Origin: Ailanthus altissimus
Taxonomy: Eukaryota; Streptophyta; Magnoliopsida; Sapindales; Simaroubaceae
Reading direction: 5' to 3'
DNA length: 64,000 nt
NCBI GenBank assembly: GCA_946807835.1
Contig: OX327683.1
Coordinates: forward strand, 37,879,001 to 37,943,000
Shown: in pieces, positions 23,974-35,832 of the stretch
Layout: every line of letters begins with the position of its first letter
Position numbering within the stretch: the first letter of the stretch is position 1
Notes under the pieces: generated by a model
What the model was told of the DNA's origin: nothing
Databases searched by the model: none
Seen by the model: only the letters and a program-made list of their open reading frames with translations
Program-made: the position numbers and the translations under genes

Positions 23974-26687
23974 TGTCACGCCCCAGACCCAAAAGATCCG
24001 ACACACGACATCACTTACATTCATTCACTGCATGTGCACTCATAAATAATATTACACAAAATTTTCAACTTTCATTTCAATTTCTTTCAGAATTATAGCA
24101 ATTGAATTATGACTGGGACAATTATTAAACTGGAGATACGCAGAGTTTTCTCAGAGATTAACACTCTACTACGTCACCAGTAGCAACTTTGTTACCGGGA
24201 GCCCAGAATATATCCATTGCAAATTCTTACTTAAACCAAATCCAATCCACACACAATGAAATAATACATAAGTATTTATTCAATAGGGACAAACCAAATA
24301 TCCTATCCCACGTGTCCCCAAATGAAACACACAACAACCTAGCAACTTAGGGAACCCAAGGAACAGCAGAAGCCTTGCCAAATCCGCTAAGCACACATGT
24401 ACCTTATTTACCTGAAATCACCATAAACTATAATGAGTATAAAACTCAGTAAGCATACTAATTTTTCATATATCAAATACAAATACATATATGTACACAA
24501 TGCATATGTATGATATGCTGTGATCAATCAAAATCATAATCTTATCAAATCACATATCATGTAAGCGCTTACACATTCTTTCAAAACACATAATAGGAAT
24601 ACCATTACTCGACTACTACTTAGTAGGACTTACATATCACATATCACATAATGAGCCAAATGTCACTCGTAGTTGACATACCGTATGAGAGGAATAGTAC
24701 AAGTGAGGTCTTTAAATCACACATATATAACGCTTATGCCCGAAGGTAAAAGCCAAACCCTCACCCTGATCATCGGTGAGTCCTCTCACATGTACCAATA
24801 CGCCACCACACGAATGTGATGACTCACACTTCCTTTAGGTACCAATAGGATCCTCCCTACATACGGAACACATAACATATACCAATCCCGAAGGAAAGGC
24901 CACACATAAAGGCTCCACAAATCACATAAAATGCCTACTAAGTTAACAGTGAGTTCAAGTACCCTCAAAATACAAAATATTTCTCATGGACATATTACAC
25001 TTCAAAAGCTTTCTTTATTAAACACATCTTATTTTGAAAGCTCACTTACAAAAACACATGTATGTCCATGCTCAATGTCAATGCTCACATTCAGAAACAT
25101 ATATTCACATTTCATATCAAAATATACTTTGACATAACATAAACATATTTTTAACCCCATTTGCAAAATCATACAAAACAATTACTATGTTTATTGTGAT
25201 TTCAGTAAAAAGTCTAGTATACTTACCTCTTAACACTTTCAGCTACAAGGCTTAAATCTCCTTAACCTATCAATGGAGATTAATCCTTTCATAAGCCTCA
25301 CAATTCACACAAAATACTTTAAATAGCTTACAAAATTATACACAATGCATTTATCACATCAAATTGGTCTAAATATTTGGTTTCTCAAAACCTGTCATTC
25401 TGACCACTTACACTTAACAAAAATTTCTAATACATCAAATGATGTCCAATTACTCCAAAATCAGAATATACCATTCTTGACTCATATATCCTTCTTAAAT
25501 ATGAACATTATATCAAATTTCCTACACAATCCATTCCATACACACCATCGAATCCAAACTACAAACCTGACAGGATCAAGATACTTACTGAACAGTATTC
25601 AATCTCTCAATTTTATAAAATCATATACTAACTCAAAAATTATAAAACTACCACATAATTACTCTTGACACATATCTCAGTCCATGATAAATATTTGGCT
25701 TCCAAATAACTGCCAAAAGTATTTTAAAACTATTTTATTTCATAACTTTAAAAACCTGTTAATCAAATACTGCAATGAGCTAATACACTTTAGAAAATCA
25801 TAACACTTCAACCACATTGATCTAAATTCCCAATTCCGAGTATATCACATTAGATATATAAACTTATCATATTCCACAAATTCATAATTTTTGAAGATCA
25901 TTCAGTCGGTCAAAAATTATTTTCCACTGTATCATACTGTTTACACAGGAAATTTCCAGAATTCCAGGGTCATTTTGGTAAATTCACTACAAATTCAATT
26001 TTCGAGATTTTCAGTCGATTCAAAGTCTCAGATGATCCTAAACATGTCTAATTTCATATACTCAAAATTCAAAACCAGAATCGAATCACAACAATTTATA
26101 AAATTCCTAGATCAAGAGGTTATCCAGCAGAAATTCCATAATTTATCATGATTTATCAAACTATCTTATAGATCATCATCAATTCTCATATGATCTTACG
26201 AAATAGACAACAAATCCTCAATTATATATATTTTCAGAAATCAAAACTTAAAGGAATTAACTTAATTAATACCAATAAATTGAGAAATACGTATGATATA
26301 CCTCTTGAAATTCAAATTTCCAATTCCTTCTTCTTTTTCTTCTTCTTCTCCTCTTTCTCTCTCCTCTATTTCTCTCTTCTCTCTCTTAAAATGGGTAGCT
26401 CGACCTAAAAATGGTAAATTAGGGTTTAAAAGTGTATTTTTATACTAAGAGGCTAATTTTTGGTATTTACGAATTCACCCCCAAAACTTTCAAAGTATAA
26501 CAATTTGGTCCCTAAAATAATTCCAAAGTCTTACAAATAAACCCAATACTAATAGTATATCCTTAACCTATAAAAACACTACTAATAACAATATATAAAT
26601 CAAGGATCACCCACATACAAATAAAATACGTATATTTATATATATAAATATACATATTCTTACCGGTTATGGATACTTGTTACTACA
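23974..26687 (-). mobile_element. Solo LTR of a long-LTR retrotransposon (family A)
   Basis: 2714 bp, with termini TGTCACGCCCC and GTTACTACA (TG...CA), flanked by a perfect 5-bp target duplication AGAAG (23969-23973 and 26688-26692). There is no internal domain, primer-binding site or polypurine tract, so it is a solo LTR left by recombination between the two LTRs of a full element. A collinear inverted relative is at 60126-62747. Strand is inferred: read on the minus strand, the end GGGGCGTGACA resembles 3' LTR ends that precede a tRNA-Met primer site in plant Gypsy elements. The short frames inside are not genes. Confidence 0.9.
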
Positions 26688-27160
26688 AGAAGAATAGTTC
26701 GCCTGCCACACGCTACCGGAGAGTTAAACACAACTTAATGTCTAGCTATCACAAGCAGGGTGTTGCGTACTTCATTAGGTAGGTCTCTATATCTCTTGTA
26801 CCTGAAGTATTATTGCTAGTGATTTGCTGAAGACGGAGACGGTTCTGTTGCTGATTGACCATCATTTGGTTGAGCATTATCTGACGGGTTAGATAGATGA
26901 TGATGATGATCATCGATCTGATTATTCTGATTGATTAATGTTGTTGTGGTTGGTGCCAAAGTTTGCATGTCATATGCTCTCATAGCTTTACATTATCAAC
27001 AGATTCAGTGCAAGCAGAGAGTAATTCAATGACGATCTGAACCATGCATTTGATCGACACATAATGAAAGAGGGATTTTTTCTCTGCCCTTGAGAAGACA
27101 AATATGATTATGATGATAGCTATTTCTAGCATCTCCTTTACAACTTTGATATGCCCCGAG

Positions 27161-27276
27161 TGTCATGGGTCGGACGTTTGTCATTGACCTAAAAGACTAA
27201 CCTATTAAATAATGTTGCATACCCGCCTTTATATACCCAAGATCCACTCAATTTATATTCGATGTGGGATGTGACA
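27161..27276 (-). repeat. TRIM LTR (3'-most in element orientation)
   Basis: 116 bp; minus-strand ends TGTCACATCCC and CCCATGACA. It contains a TATA-like TATATAAAGG and sits next to the polypurine tract at 27277-27290. Confidence 0.85.
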
Positions 27277-27538
27277 TTCTCCCTCACCCAATCACATGAC
27301 GCCCTCATCACAATGTGGCCTAAACTCAAATACCAACCTAGTCCGTATTGCCCTTCCCCCGGGATAAGGGACCCACTACTCACATGACAATTTCTATTGG
27401 GGCTCAAGACACATAATTTTTAGAGCGCACTTGGCCCGTATTGTGCATCCCCCTGACGACATGAGGGACCCACATCCCATGTGGCAATCTCTATTAGGCT
27501 GATTTTGGGGGCTCACATACGAATGAGAATTTAGGTCT

Positions 27539-27550
27539 GCTCTGATACCA
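27539..27550 (-). other. Primer-binding site for tRNA-iMet
   Basis: The minus strand reads TGGTATCAGAGC, complementary to the 3' end of plant initiator tRNA-Met, two bases inside the middle TRIM LTR. This fixes the element's orientation. Confidence 0.88.
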
Positions 27551-27552
27551 CT

Positions 27553-27668
27553 TGTCACGGGCCGGGCTCTTGCCGTTGACCCAAAAGACTAGCCTGTTAG
27601 ATAATGTTGCATACCCACCCTTATATACCCAAGATCCACCCAATTTCTATTTGATGTGAGACGTGACA
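27553..27668 (-). repeat. TRIM LTR (middle)
   Basis: 116 bp; minus-strand ends TGTCACGTCTC and GCCCGTGACA, with TATATAAGGG inside. The family B solo LTR is inserted 2 bp beyond its upper end. Confidence 0.85.
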
Positions 27669-27670
27669 TT

Positions 27671-29853
27671 TGTTGACATGGATCTAGTACATGTGAGTGT
27701 AGGCATGTGCAATTGTGTCTATTGCCTAAAATACGTATCTTATACATATTCTACACGACGGAAGCGTGTAAACATACAATAAATACAACAAATAAATATA
27801 TTAATCATATTAATATATTAACTAAAGTTGAGAACTCACCTCAACGTGTAATGTTATACACGTATTTTTTCGGAGTCCGCATGAAGATCAACTCACGTAC
27901 AGTTCTAGTCACCAACACGATGAGCTTGGTGAGCTAGAATAGCAATCCTATAAGTAGTACCGAGTTTAACTCTTAAACCCTAAAATGGACGATATATGTT
28001 TTTATCATTTTCTCCAAAAGAATAAGAAATGGAGACTGAAGTAATTATCAATTGCTTCAATTAAAACCATAAAAAAAAATAAAACAATTTCATTTTTTTT
28101 ATTTTCTTTTACTTTTTCTTCCTCCATTTCTCTTCTCTTCTCTCGATTTCTTTCTCCATTTCTTTCTTCTCAGCTAAACACAAAACCACACTTTAAAATG
28201 CACACCATTTCACATATATATCTCACATTTATTAAAATAATAATATTATATATTATAATATTAAAAAGTCACTTTTATAGAATAAATAATATTATTATAT
28301 TAAATGATAATAAAAAATAAATAATTATTGACAACTAATAAGTATTATTTAATATAATAATATTATATAATAAAATAATATATAATATAATATTTTATTT
28401 AAAATATTTTGATTATTTAATAATTAAATAATCAATATGTGAAATGACCGTTTTACCCATCATGAATAGTTACTAAGTCTACCCTTAGTGAGTTTCACCA
28501 AATCTGCACTTGGGTAAACTCAACCGAGGGTCCACAATGTGCCACGTGTCATTATACAATTAGTAAATAACAATTATTGAATAATTGTTATATTTAACAT
28601 TTAAATACAAACACACACACACATTCTCGTAGTTTTGCTAAATATTGTTGGATTAAACACTTTAATCCGGCACGCTGCCCCAGAGCACAACGAGTACACT
28701 CCATATCGCAGGACTCCCTAGGTTCTACGCCTGATTTGTCAAATGGAACTATTCCATGAGTCCATAAGCAATGCCCACGCACACGTTACAGATATTACAA
28801 ATCAGCGTGTTGAACCATGCAAGTTGAGGTTACAACGCATACATATAGTCCTTTCGTCAAGATATCCTAGATGTGCGGGGATATAGATTATCACCATCAA
28901 ATTCTTTAGTGCTCATCCATGTCTTATCTATAGGCTCGTATCTCACTGAACAATATTCGCAAACTTCTTTGCCATATTATTCTACCCTAACGGAACTCTT
29001 TCCTGAGATTAATACTTATGATCGCAAGATTTTTTGAGATACTGTCTCGAAGCATCTGAATATCTAACTCCTTATGCGAGCTGACAGATCCTATATTTGT
29101 ACGCACCGGACTCCATAAGCATCAAACCATACCCAGCGACACCTAGCGGTCACACCATGAAAGGTCTGTGACATGCGTAGAACCAAAGTATGGTAGATCA
29201 CTTACAAGCCCACCATGGCACTCAGGTCAAAGGACCACATATACCACTCAACTCGAGAGGACCCTTCGTTGATAGCTTACATAGGGTGTCTATCGGAGGC
29301 TCTTGTGAGTCTGTCCCATATCTAGTCTTAACTGAATACCCATATATCAATACGAGCTCTAAGCTCCAAGCTCACAGTCGGCTAGGAATGACCATATATA
29401 CCTTATAAGTATGACATATGCTGATCTATATTAAAAGTATCCACTGACAGACCCGCATCGGTAAAAATAGATCAGAGACAATCATTCGAGAACATACTTG
29501 TACAACTAGCATTTCCTAGCACCCGATTGTAACTATATAGTTACTACTATATTACTAGGTCTATGTCCCATTACAAATAAGGCTCCAACTTTTGGATGTG
29601 CTGAGTATTATAACTAGCTAACTCTTAGCTGTGCTAACATTTAGCATTTTTATCTCTCAAAGTGGCTAACTATAAGCCTTTATGTAAACTCATTTACATC
29701 TGATTCGAACTCTTTCAGATCTACAATGTCTGTAACGTTACATTGTATAGTACCATATTAATAGGTATTAGCGATTTAATGAAAATGTACACTTGTAAAA
29801 TATATACAAGTATATGTACATTCAGGGATGACACGTAAATACAGACCCTAACA
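27671..29853. mobile_element. Solo LTR (family B) inserted in the TRIM array
   Basis: 2183 bp, starting TGTTGACATGG and ending CCCTAACA (TG...CA), flanked by a perfect 5-bp target duplication ACATT (27666-27670 and 29854-29858). Removing it restores GTGACATTCTCC, the LTR/PPT junction of the TRIM array, which proves the insertion order. There are no internal domains or genes. A truncated reverse-orientation relative starts at 63520. Confidence 0.93.
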
Positions 29854-30134
29854 ACATTCTCCTCCACCCAATCACATAACGCCCCCGTCACGGTGTAGTC
29901 CAAACTCAAGGACCAACCTGACCCATATTGTCCATCCTCCCGGGGATAGGGAACCCACTACCCACGTAAAAATCTCTAATAAGGCTCAAGACACATGATT
30001 TTTAAGGCTTATTTAGCCCGTATTGCTAATTTCCCTTACGACATGAGGGACTCATATTCCATTTGACAATTTTCATTGGGAAGATTTTTAGGGCCTACAT
30101 ATGAATGAGAATTCGAATTTGTTCTGATACCACT

Positions 30135-30250
30135 TATCACGAGTCAGGTGCTTGCCATTAACTAAAAATACTAACATATTAAATAATACTGCATACTCGT
30201 TTTTATATATTCAAAATTTACCTAATTTTTATTTGATATGAGACGTGACA
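30135..30250 (-). repeat. TRIM LTR (5'-most in element orientation)
   Basis: 116 bp, more diverged than the other two (+ strand start TATCACGAGTC, end GACGTGACA). It directly abuts the 5' part of the ankyrin pseudogene. Confidence 0.82.
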
Positions 30251-30487
30251 TAAGGTAATGTGCAAGGGGCTAAACCCATCTTAATTTAGTTCTCTGGCTG
30301 AATTATTTTGGCTTGGCTTTATGATTTCGTTTACAAGATTTAGGTGGTCAGCCAAGGAAGTAATGTGTAAGGGAGTGACCACACTTGCTATCACGACAGC
30401 TTTAAGAATTGGAGGGTTGCGTTTCATTAATTCGTACAAGTAATCAACGTTTTCTATTCGAGCAGCCTCAAACAAACTCTCATCCAT

Positions 30488-32032
30488 TTTGTTAATTATT
30501 GAGGAGCTAATCCTCCTTCAATGTTGACAATACAAACAAATTGACTTGAATATTGAAAAAGTGCCACAACTTAATTGGCCTGAGAGAGAAATGAAGTTGC
30601 TCTTAAAAACTAATAAAATAATATTTGTTCCCTTAGCTGTGTTGAAGTTTTGATTTGCAGTATATATGATCAATCAAATAACATTAATGCTGCTAACTCT
30701 AATCCCTTTACATCCTTGAATTGTGGAAGCACTACAAAAGGTGTGAACCCCAAATTTGTACAAATTAAAAACAGACAAATTGACTTGGATAATATGAAGA
30801 TGAATTTAAACAAAGACAACTATTGTTATTAGCAGCCGTATGAATTTGAAATTAAAAAAATCATTAGACCCCACGTTATTTATTATTATTTTTTTGAACA
30901 AACCCCACGTTATTTAATTGTATAATTTTGACAAAATGTTGGTAGAAAATGCAAAATATTTAGATACGGTGGACTTTATTCAAAATCTTCGTATCCATTT
31001 CTGCAAATGGGTGATGACGGGCCAATCTCGGCCTGTTTCTGATGATGGGCCTGGACAGATAGAAAATGTTTCTTATGGGCAAGATAATAACAAAATAACA
31101 AATGGGAATTAGGCCGGCTCCTCCAACGAAGCCCAAGAGTGGGCCCATCTGTCAGATTGTCAGCAGTAAAGGGTGTAACTAGATCTGAAACCCCGATTCC
31201 AAATTGGCATTAGAATGACAGACAGACACCATTTTTATTGAATCAAGAGCTGGGGACACACCCTATATCCCAACAAAACAAAAAGCTGTTGCTTTGATTA
31301 CCTCTCCTAGCAATATTAATAGCAGCGCTAGGATTATTCCTACTCCACTCAGTCACACTCACTCACTCCCTCTCTCTCTTTCTTGTTTCTAATAAATAAC
31401 AAACAACAAAAAAAAAAAAAAAATACAACAAAAAAAAAAGAAAAAGAAAATCAGTCGGAGTCTTAGTCCTTGTTCTCTTAACCCCCGCGGTCAAACCAAA
31501 TACTCACACCAGCACCCACCCAAATTTTACGCACAAACAAAAAAATGACAACCCAATCACCACCTAATTCAATACCCACCACCCCCCGCTCCCTCACCCT
31601 ATGCGGCGGGTTACCGCTACTAGTTATCAATTGTCGGCCCCTAATTTACTTTCTTTTTATTTAATTTATTTATATATATTTGATTTAAGTATCGATGGGG
31701 GCAAAGTCAGAAAGTGGACCTGGGGGGTTGGGCGCGCCCCCCACCCCGCTGAGTCCATCACCCACGGCGCACGTTAGCCACCAACCCCTCTCACACCTAA
31801 GCGGTGGTCTCGTCCCATCCTAACTAGATCTCAAAATCAGCCGCTCACCCCTCCCCACCCTCCTTTAACATTCAATATGACACCAAACCCCACTATCTCC
31901 ACCACCACCACCAATAATACGCTGTCGTTTTACTGCTTTTCTATCATCTCTTTTCCTCTCCTCCCTATCCTCCTATCCTGCGCCCCCACCCGCCATTAGC
32001 CTACACCCCGCCCCTCACCTCCGCTAAACGGC
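30488..32032. other. Intergenic DNA and 5' flank of the trihelix gene
   Basis: Mixed sequence becoming C-rich towards 32 kb. It includes a (CT)n stretch near 31369-31381 and a long A-run at 31409-31424. The C-rich 31730-32030 stretch probably includes the 5' UTR and promoter. No coding frame is credible. Confidence 0.45.
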
Positions 32033-33100
32033 ATGTCGTCTCCCACGCCTCTAGATCCCATTCCGCAAGAAACCCCAACGCCTTTGCCGCTGCCCGCGCC
32101 ACCGCTTCAACCGCCTTCCGTCAACCCTCGCCGCCTCCCTCCGCCGTGCTGGTCCCACGACGAGACCGTGGCCTTGATCGACGCATACCGTGACAAGTGG
32201 TACGCGCTCCGACGGGGTAACCTCAAGGCCACCCACTGGCAAGAAGTCGCCGACACGGTGGGTCGACGATGCCCCACCGCCACACCGCCCAAAACGGCCG
32301 TCCAGTGCCGCCACAAGATGGAGAAGCTTCGAAAACGGTATCGTACCGAGATCCAGCGCGCTAGATCGATGCCGCTCTCCAGATTCTCGTCTTCTTGGGT
32401 TCACTTCAAGAGGATGGATTCGATGGAGAAAGGTCCGACGGTGAAACCCGATTTCAATTCGGATAGCCAAGATGATGATGATAACGATGACGAAGACGAT
32501 GAAGATATTAATCAAGATTTGTATCAAGATCGGTCGAATTTCAAAAACGGCGTCGTAAACACGAGGAGTGTTCATAATTTGTATCGTAATGGGATTAATA
32601 CTGGACCTAGTACTGGTGGTAGTAGTGGGTTTAGGATTAGAATCCCCACCGGCGTCAGTATTGCCCAACCCGGGCCTAAGATTTATGCTAAGTTGGGAAC
32701 AAACCCTAACCCTAACCCTAACGTTAACCTTAATTCTAATTTCGCCCAGAAACCCAATTTCGGATCAGCGTCAGGGGCAGGGGCGGGGCCAGGGGTGAAT
32801 TATGGGACGAGAGTGTTGAAAGGATGTGAAGAAACGGGAATTGGGATGGGGAAGAGAGAGAGGGAGCCGGTAGTGGCAGAGATGGTGGCGGCGATAAAGA
32901 TGTTGGGAGATGGGTTTGTGAGAATGGAACAGATGAAGATGGAGATGGCTAGAGAGATTGAGACTATGCGTATGGAAACGGAGATGAAGCGTACCGAGAT
33001 GATTTTGGAGTCTCAGCAACGGATTGTGGAGGCCTTTGCTAAGGCTGTTTCAGAGAAGAGCAGTAAGAAACCTAAAAGAATGTCTGAGCCTGAATCTTAA
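32033..33100 (+). CDS. Trihelix transcription factor (ASIL/ENAP, SIP1 clade)
   Basis: A single exon of 355 residues. After a Pro-rich leader, a MYB/SANT-like trihelix DNA-binding domain spans about residues 38-127, with three spaced Trp residues (W40 in CWSHDETVALIDAY, W56 in DKWYALRRGNL, W69 in HWQEVA) and the CRHKMEKLRKRYRTE helix; SSWVHFKRMD closes it. An Asp/Glu run follows (about 146-158). The C-terminal 75 residues form a Met/Glu-rich amphipathic helix (ARLNS-type: MVAAIKMLGDGFVRMEQMKM) typical of the SIP1/ASIL/ENAP subgroup for dimerization. Relatives are nuclear repressors of seed genes or EIN2-linked histone-acetylation partners; which role applies is unknown. The gene is more GC-rich than its neighbourhood, so long antisense frames over it are by-products. 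Confidence 0.93.
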   Translation: MSSPTPLDPIPQETPTPLPLPAPPLQPPSVNPRRLPPPCWSHDETVALIDAYRDKWYALRRGNLKATHWQEVADTVGRRCPTATPPKTAVQCRHKMEKLRKRYRTEIQRARSMPLSRFSSSWVHFKRMDSMEKGPTVKPDFNSDSQDDDDNDDEDDEDINQDLYQDRSNFKNGVVNTRSVHNLYRNGINTGPSTGGSSGFRIRIPTGVSIAQPGPKIYAKLGTNPNPNPNVNLNSNFAQKPNFGSASGAGAGPGVNYGTRVLKGCEETGIGMGKREREPVVAEMVAAIKMLGDGFVRMEQMKMEMAREIETMRMETEMKRTEMILESQQRIVEAFAKAVSEKSSKKPKRMSEPES

Positions 33101-34192
33101 TCTTAGGCTTTTGCTCATACGGCCCATATAATATGTAAGATTGCTAGTTTGTTTGTATTTTTTCCCTCCTTTTTCTGAGTAGATTGTGAACACATAATTT
33201 CGTAGTTGGATTCTTAGGTTTAGATCATTCTTATGGTAGTTTTTGCTAGGACTTTGTGGAACTTAACTAGTTGATGTTTCTTAATGTTATGAATGTGCCT
33301 TTTTATTTATTTAAATGTAATTGTGCACATAAAGCTGTGTCTTTGGATACATGGTGTAGAAATGGAGTTGTGTTTAATACTTTGCTGCTGTTGTTTATGC
33401 TTGTGCCTAGAATGGTTAGTACACTCTTATGCCTTATGAAAATTGTGTGGATATGGAGGAATAGCTATTATGCAATTTGGAGTTGTTGAATCTCTGATTA
33501 GTCACTCAATGAAAAAGAATTTGAGATAGACCTTAATCAACATTTCAGATATTTGATTCATAAACTGAAAGAATATTTGATTCATTAGCTCTCTCAAATG
33601 TTTTCTTTGGTAATTTGTGGACATTGCAAGAAGATTCATGGAAGTGGTTAGCTCTGTCTGTGGCTTGAATCATACCATTTTCTCTCCAGTGAAGGCTAGG
33701 GCAATCTCTCGGGTAATTCTGCAGTGGATCTCTTGGGTAAATTATGTAATAACTTCATTCGAGGAGATGCTGCTTGTGTTATTTTGCTCAAACTTATATG
33801 CCGTTTGTTCGTATCACGTCTGAAAATTACCCCTTATTTTTTCCGGTGTAACAATCTGCTACTGTATCTCTTGTTTCTTTCTTCAGTTGCCACTTGATAC
33901 CTGAAAACTGTTCACCAACGAGTTCTAAAATGTGGTAGTTTCTTATGTTAGTGGTTCATGAATGATCCGAGGCCTTGAAATACACCCCTTACCACACACC
34001 GCCAGTGCCAATTGTCGATTATCTTAAAACCATATTGTTATGTTTTCTGGTATTTCAGGATCTCTAGTTCTATGCAGATAATAGCCTTGTAATTTTATGG
34101 TGTCTGATGCCACATTTCGCGATTGTTCATGTTGACTAGAGCTTTAAGACTGGTTCCCATTGTTGTTCTATTCGCGAACCTGAGTCTGAAAG
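33101..34192. other. 3' flank of the trihelix gene
   Basis: Likely 3' UTR followed by unique DNA without credible coding frames. Confidence 0.45.
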
Positions 34193-35832
34193 CATTTTGC
34201 TAAAGCGAAACGAAGCATAATCTCCATCTCTCTCTCTCTCTCTAATTATCATCTCGTGACACTTACATTATTTCAAATCACATTTGAATTGAATAATCTC
34301 TACCTATCTGTTAAATAATTATTAAATAATAAAATAGTATAATTATTGATTTTGAAAATTAAAAAAAAATTTATTCATATTTAAAAAGCTTTCAAAAACA
34401 AAAAGAAAAAATATTACATCATTGTCTGTTAATTTCTTCCTATAACATTTTGCTGCGCCTGAAAATATAATTTTTTATTATTATTTTAGATATAACACTA
34501 ACATTTATCTTTTTATATAGTTAAAACGAAATAAAATATTGTTTTCGAAATAATGCTACAGTTTTAAATTTTTTATATTAAGTAATATTAATATATTCAT
34601 TTTGCTAAAGCGAAACGAAGCAGAATCTCCATCTCTCTCTCTCTCTAATTGTCATCCCCGTGACACTTACATTATTTCGAATCATATTTGAATTGAATAA
34701 TTTTTACTGATTTATTAAATAATAAAATATTATAATTATTAATTTTAAAAATTAAAAAAATTAATATTCATACTTAAAAAGCTTTCAAAAACAAAAAGAA
34801 AAAAAAATTACATCATTGTCGTTATTAATTTTTTGCGATAACATTTTGCTTCGCCTGAGAATATAATTTTTTAATTATTTTAGATATAACACTAACATTA
34901 ATCGTTTTATGTAGTTAAAACGAAATAAAATATTGTTTTCGAAATAATGCTACAATTTTTAAATTTAAATTTTAACATTTTTATATGAAGTAATATTAAT
35001 ATATTCATTTTGCTAAAGCGAAACGAAGTAGAATCTCCATCTTTCTCTCTCTAATTATCATCCCTGTGACACTTACATTATTTCGAATTACATTTGAATT
35101 GAATAATATCTATCAATCTGTTAAATAATTATTAAATAATAAAATAGTATAATTATTGATTTTAAAAATTAAAAAAATTAATATTCATGTTTAAAAAGCT
35201 TTCAAAAATAAAAAGAAAAAAAATAACATCATTGTCGCTGTTAATTTTCTGCAATAACATTTTGCTTTGCCTGAAAATATAATTTTTTATTATTATTTTA
35301 GATATAACACTAACATTAATCTTTCTATGTAGTTAAAACGAAATAAAATATTGTTTTCGAAATAATTCTACAGTTTTAAATTTAAATTTTAATATTTTTA
35401 TATTAAGTAATATTAATATATTCATTTTGCTAAAGTGAAACGAAGTATAATCTCCATCTCTCCCTCTCTCTAATTATCATCCCTGTAACACTTACATTAT
35501 TTCGAATCACATTTGAATTGAATAATCTCTACCGATCTGTTAAATAATTATTAAATAATAAAATAATATAATTATTGATTTTAAAAATTAAAAAAATTAA
35601 TATTCATATTTAAAAAGCTTTCAAAAACAAAAGAAAAAAAAAATTACATCATTGTCGTTGTTAATTTTTCGTGATAACATTTTGCTTTGCCTAAAAATAT
35701 AATTTTTTTTTTTTTTAGATATAACACTAACATTAATCTTTTTATGTAGTTAAAATGAAATAAAATATTGTTTTCGAAATAATGCTACAGTTTTTAAATT
35801 TAAATTTTTATATTAAGTAATATTAATATATT
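34193..35832. repeat. Tandem array of four ~410-bp units
   Basis: Units start at CATTTTGCTAAAG: 34193, 34598, 35006 and 35423, with lengths of 405, 408, 417 and 410 bp. Each carries a (CT)n tract about 25 bp in, then TGACACTTACATTATTTC, AAGCTTTCAAAAA and TATTGTTTTCGAAATAAT in the same order. Units differ by point changes and small indels, mainly in the CT and A/T runs. They are non-coding. The array ends inside the same ATTCATTT motif that opens a unit. Confidence 0.93.

Larger units (their letters stand above)
27161..30250 (-). mobile_element. TRIM retroelement array (LTR-internal-LTR-internal-LTR)
   Basis: Three copies of a 116-bp LTR (27161-27276, 27553-27668, 30135-30250) alternate with two related non-coding internal segments of about 275 bp (27277-27552 and, after an insertion, 29854-30134). 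On the minus strand each internal segment begins with a primer-binding site for initiator tRNA-Met (TGGTATCAGAGC at 27550-27539; TGGTATCAGAA at 30132-30122) and ends in a purine tract next to the following LTR (GGTGAGGGAGAA). LTR size, PBS, PPT and lack of genes match terminal-repeat retrotransposons in miniature. The three-LTR form implies unequal recombination between elements or LTRs. I cannot find a convincing target duplication around the whole array. Confidence 0.88.
26826..30487 (-). pseudogene. Ankyrin-repeat protein (BDA1-like) pseudogene, split by retroelements
   Basis: Read on the minus strand. The 5' part (30487-30251) starts MDESLFEAARIENVDYLYEL and runs through an ankyrin repeat (TPLHITSLADHLNLVNEII) to ARELN-stop-DGFSPLHITL. 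The retroelement array 30250-27161 follows. Directly after it the gene resumes with GHIKVVKEMLEIA (about 27159), CLLKGREK and HYVSIKCMVQIVIELLSAC (about 27050), in shifting frames. Family members read DGFSPLHIA..GH.KVVKEML without a break, so the array interrupts one repeat. Several later ankyrin repeats are missing: SVDNV runs straight into AMRAYDMQ and a polar tail ending at about 26826. It is a broken copy of a membrane-linked ankyrin defence-type family; no product is expected. Confidence 0.75.

Noticed and set aside
25345..26151. Reading frames of 107 and 86 codons within 23974-26687
   Set aside because: They fall inside a demonstrated solo LTR; the inverted copy at 60126 does not conserve them.
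32051..32668. 205-codon minus-strand frame and several others overlapping the trihelix gene
   Set aside because: It is antisense to a well-supported GC-rich exon, has no family resemblance and consists of the complement of coding codons and the Asp/Asn-rich region.
34193..35832. CRISPR-like array
   Set aside because: Four units of about 410 bp that are similar throughout, with no short repeat/unique spacer structure, in a plant nuclear sequence.
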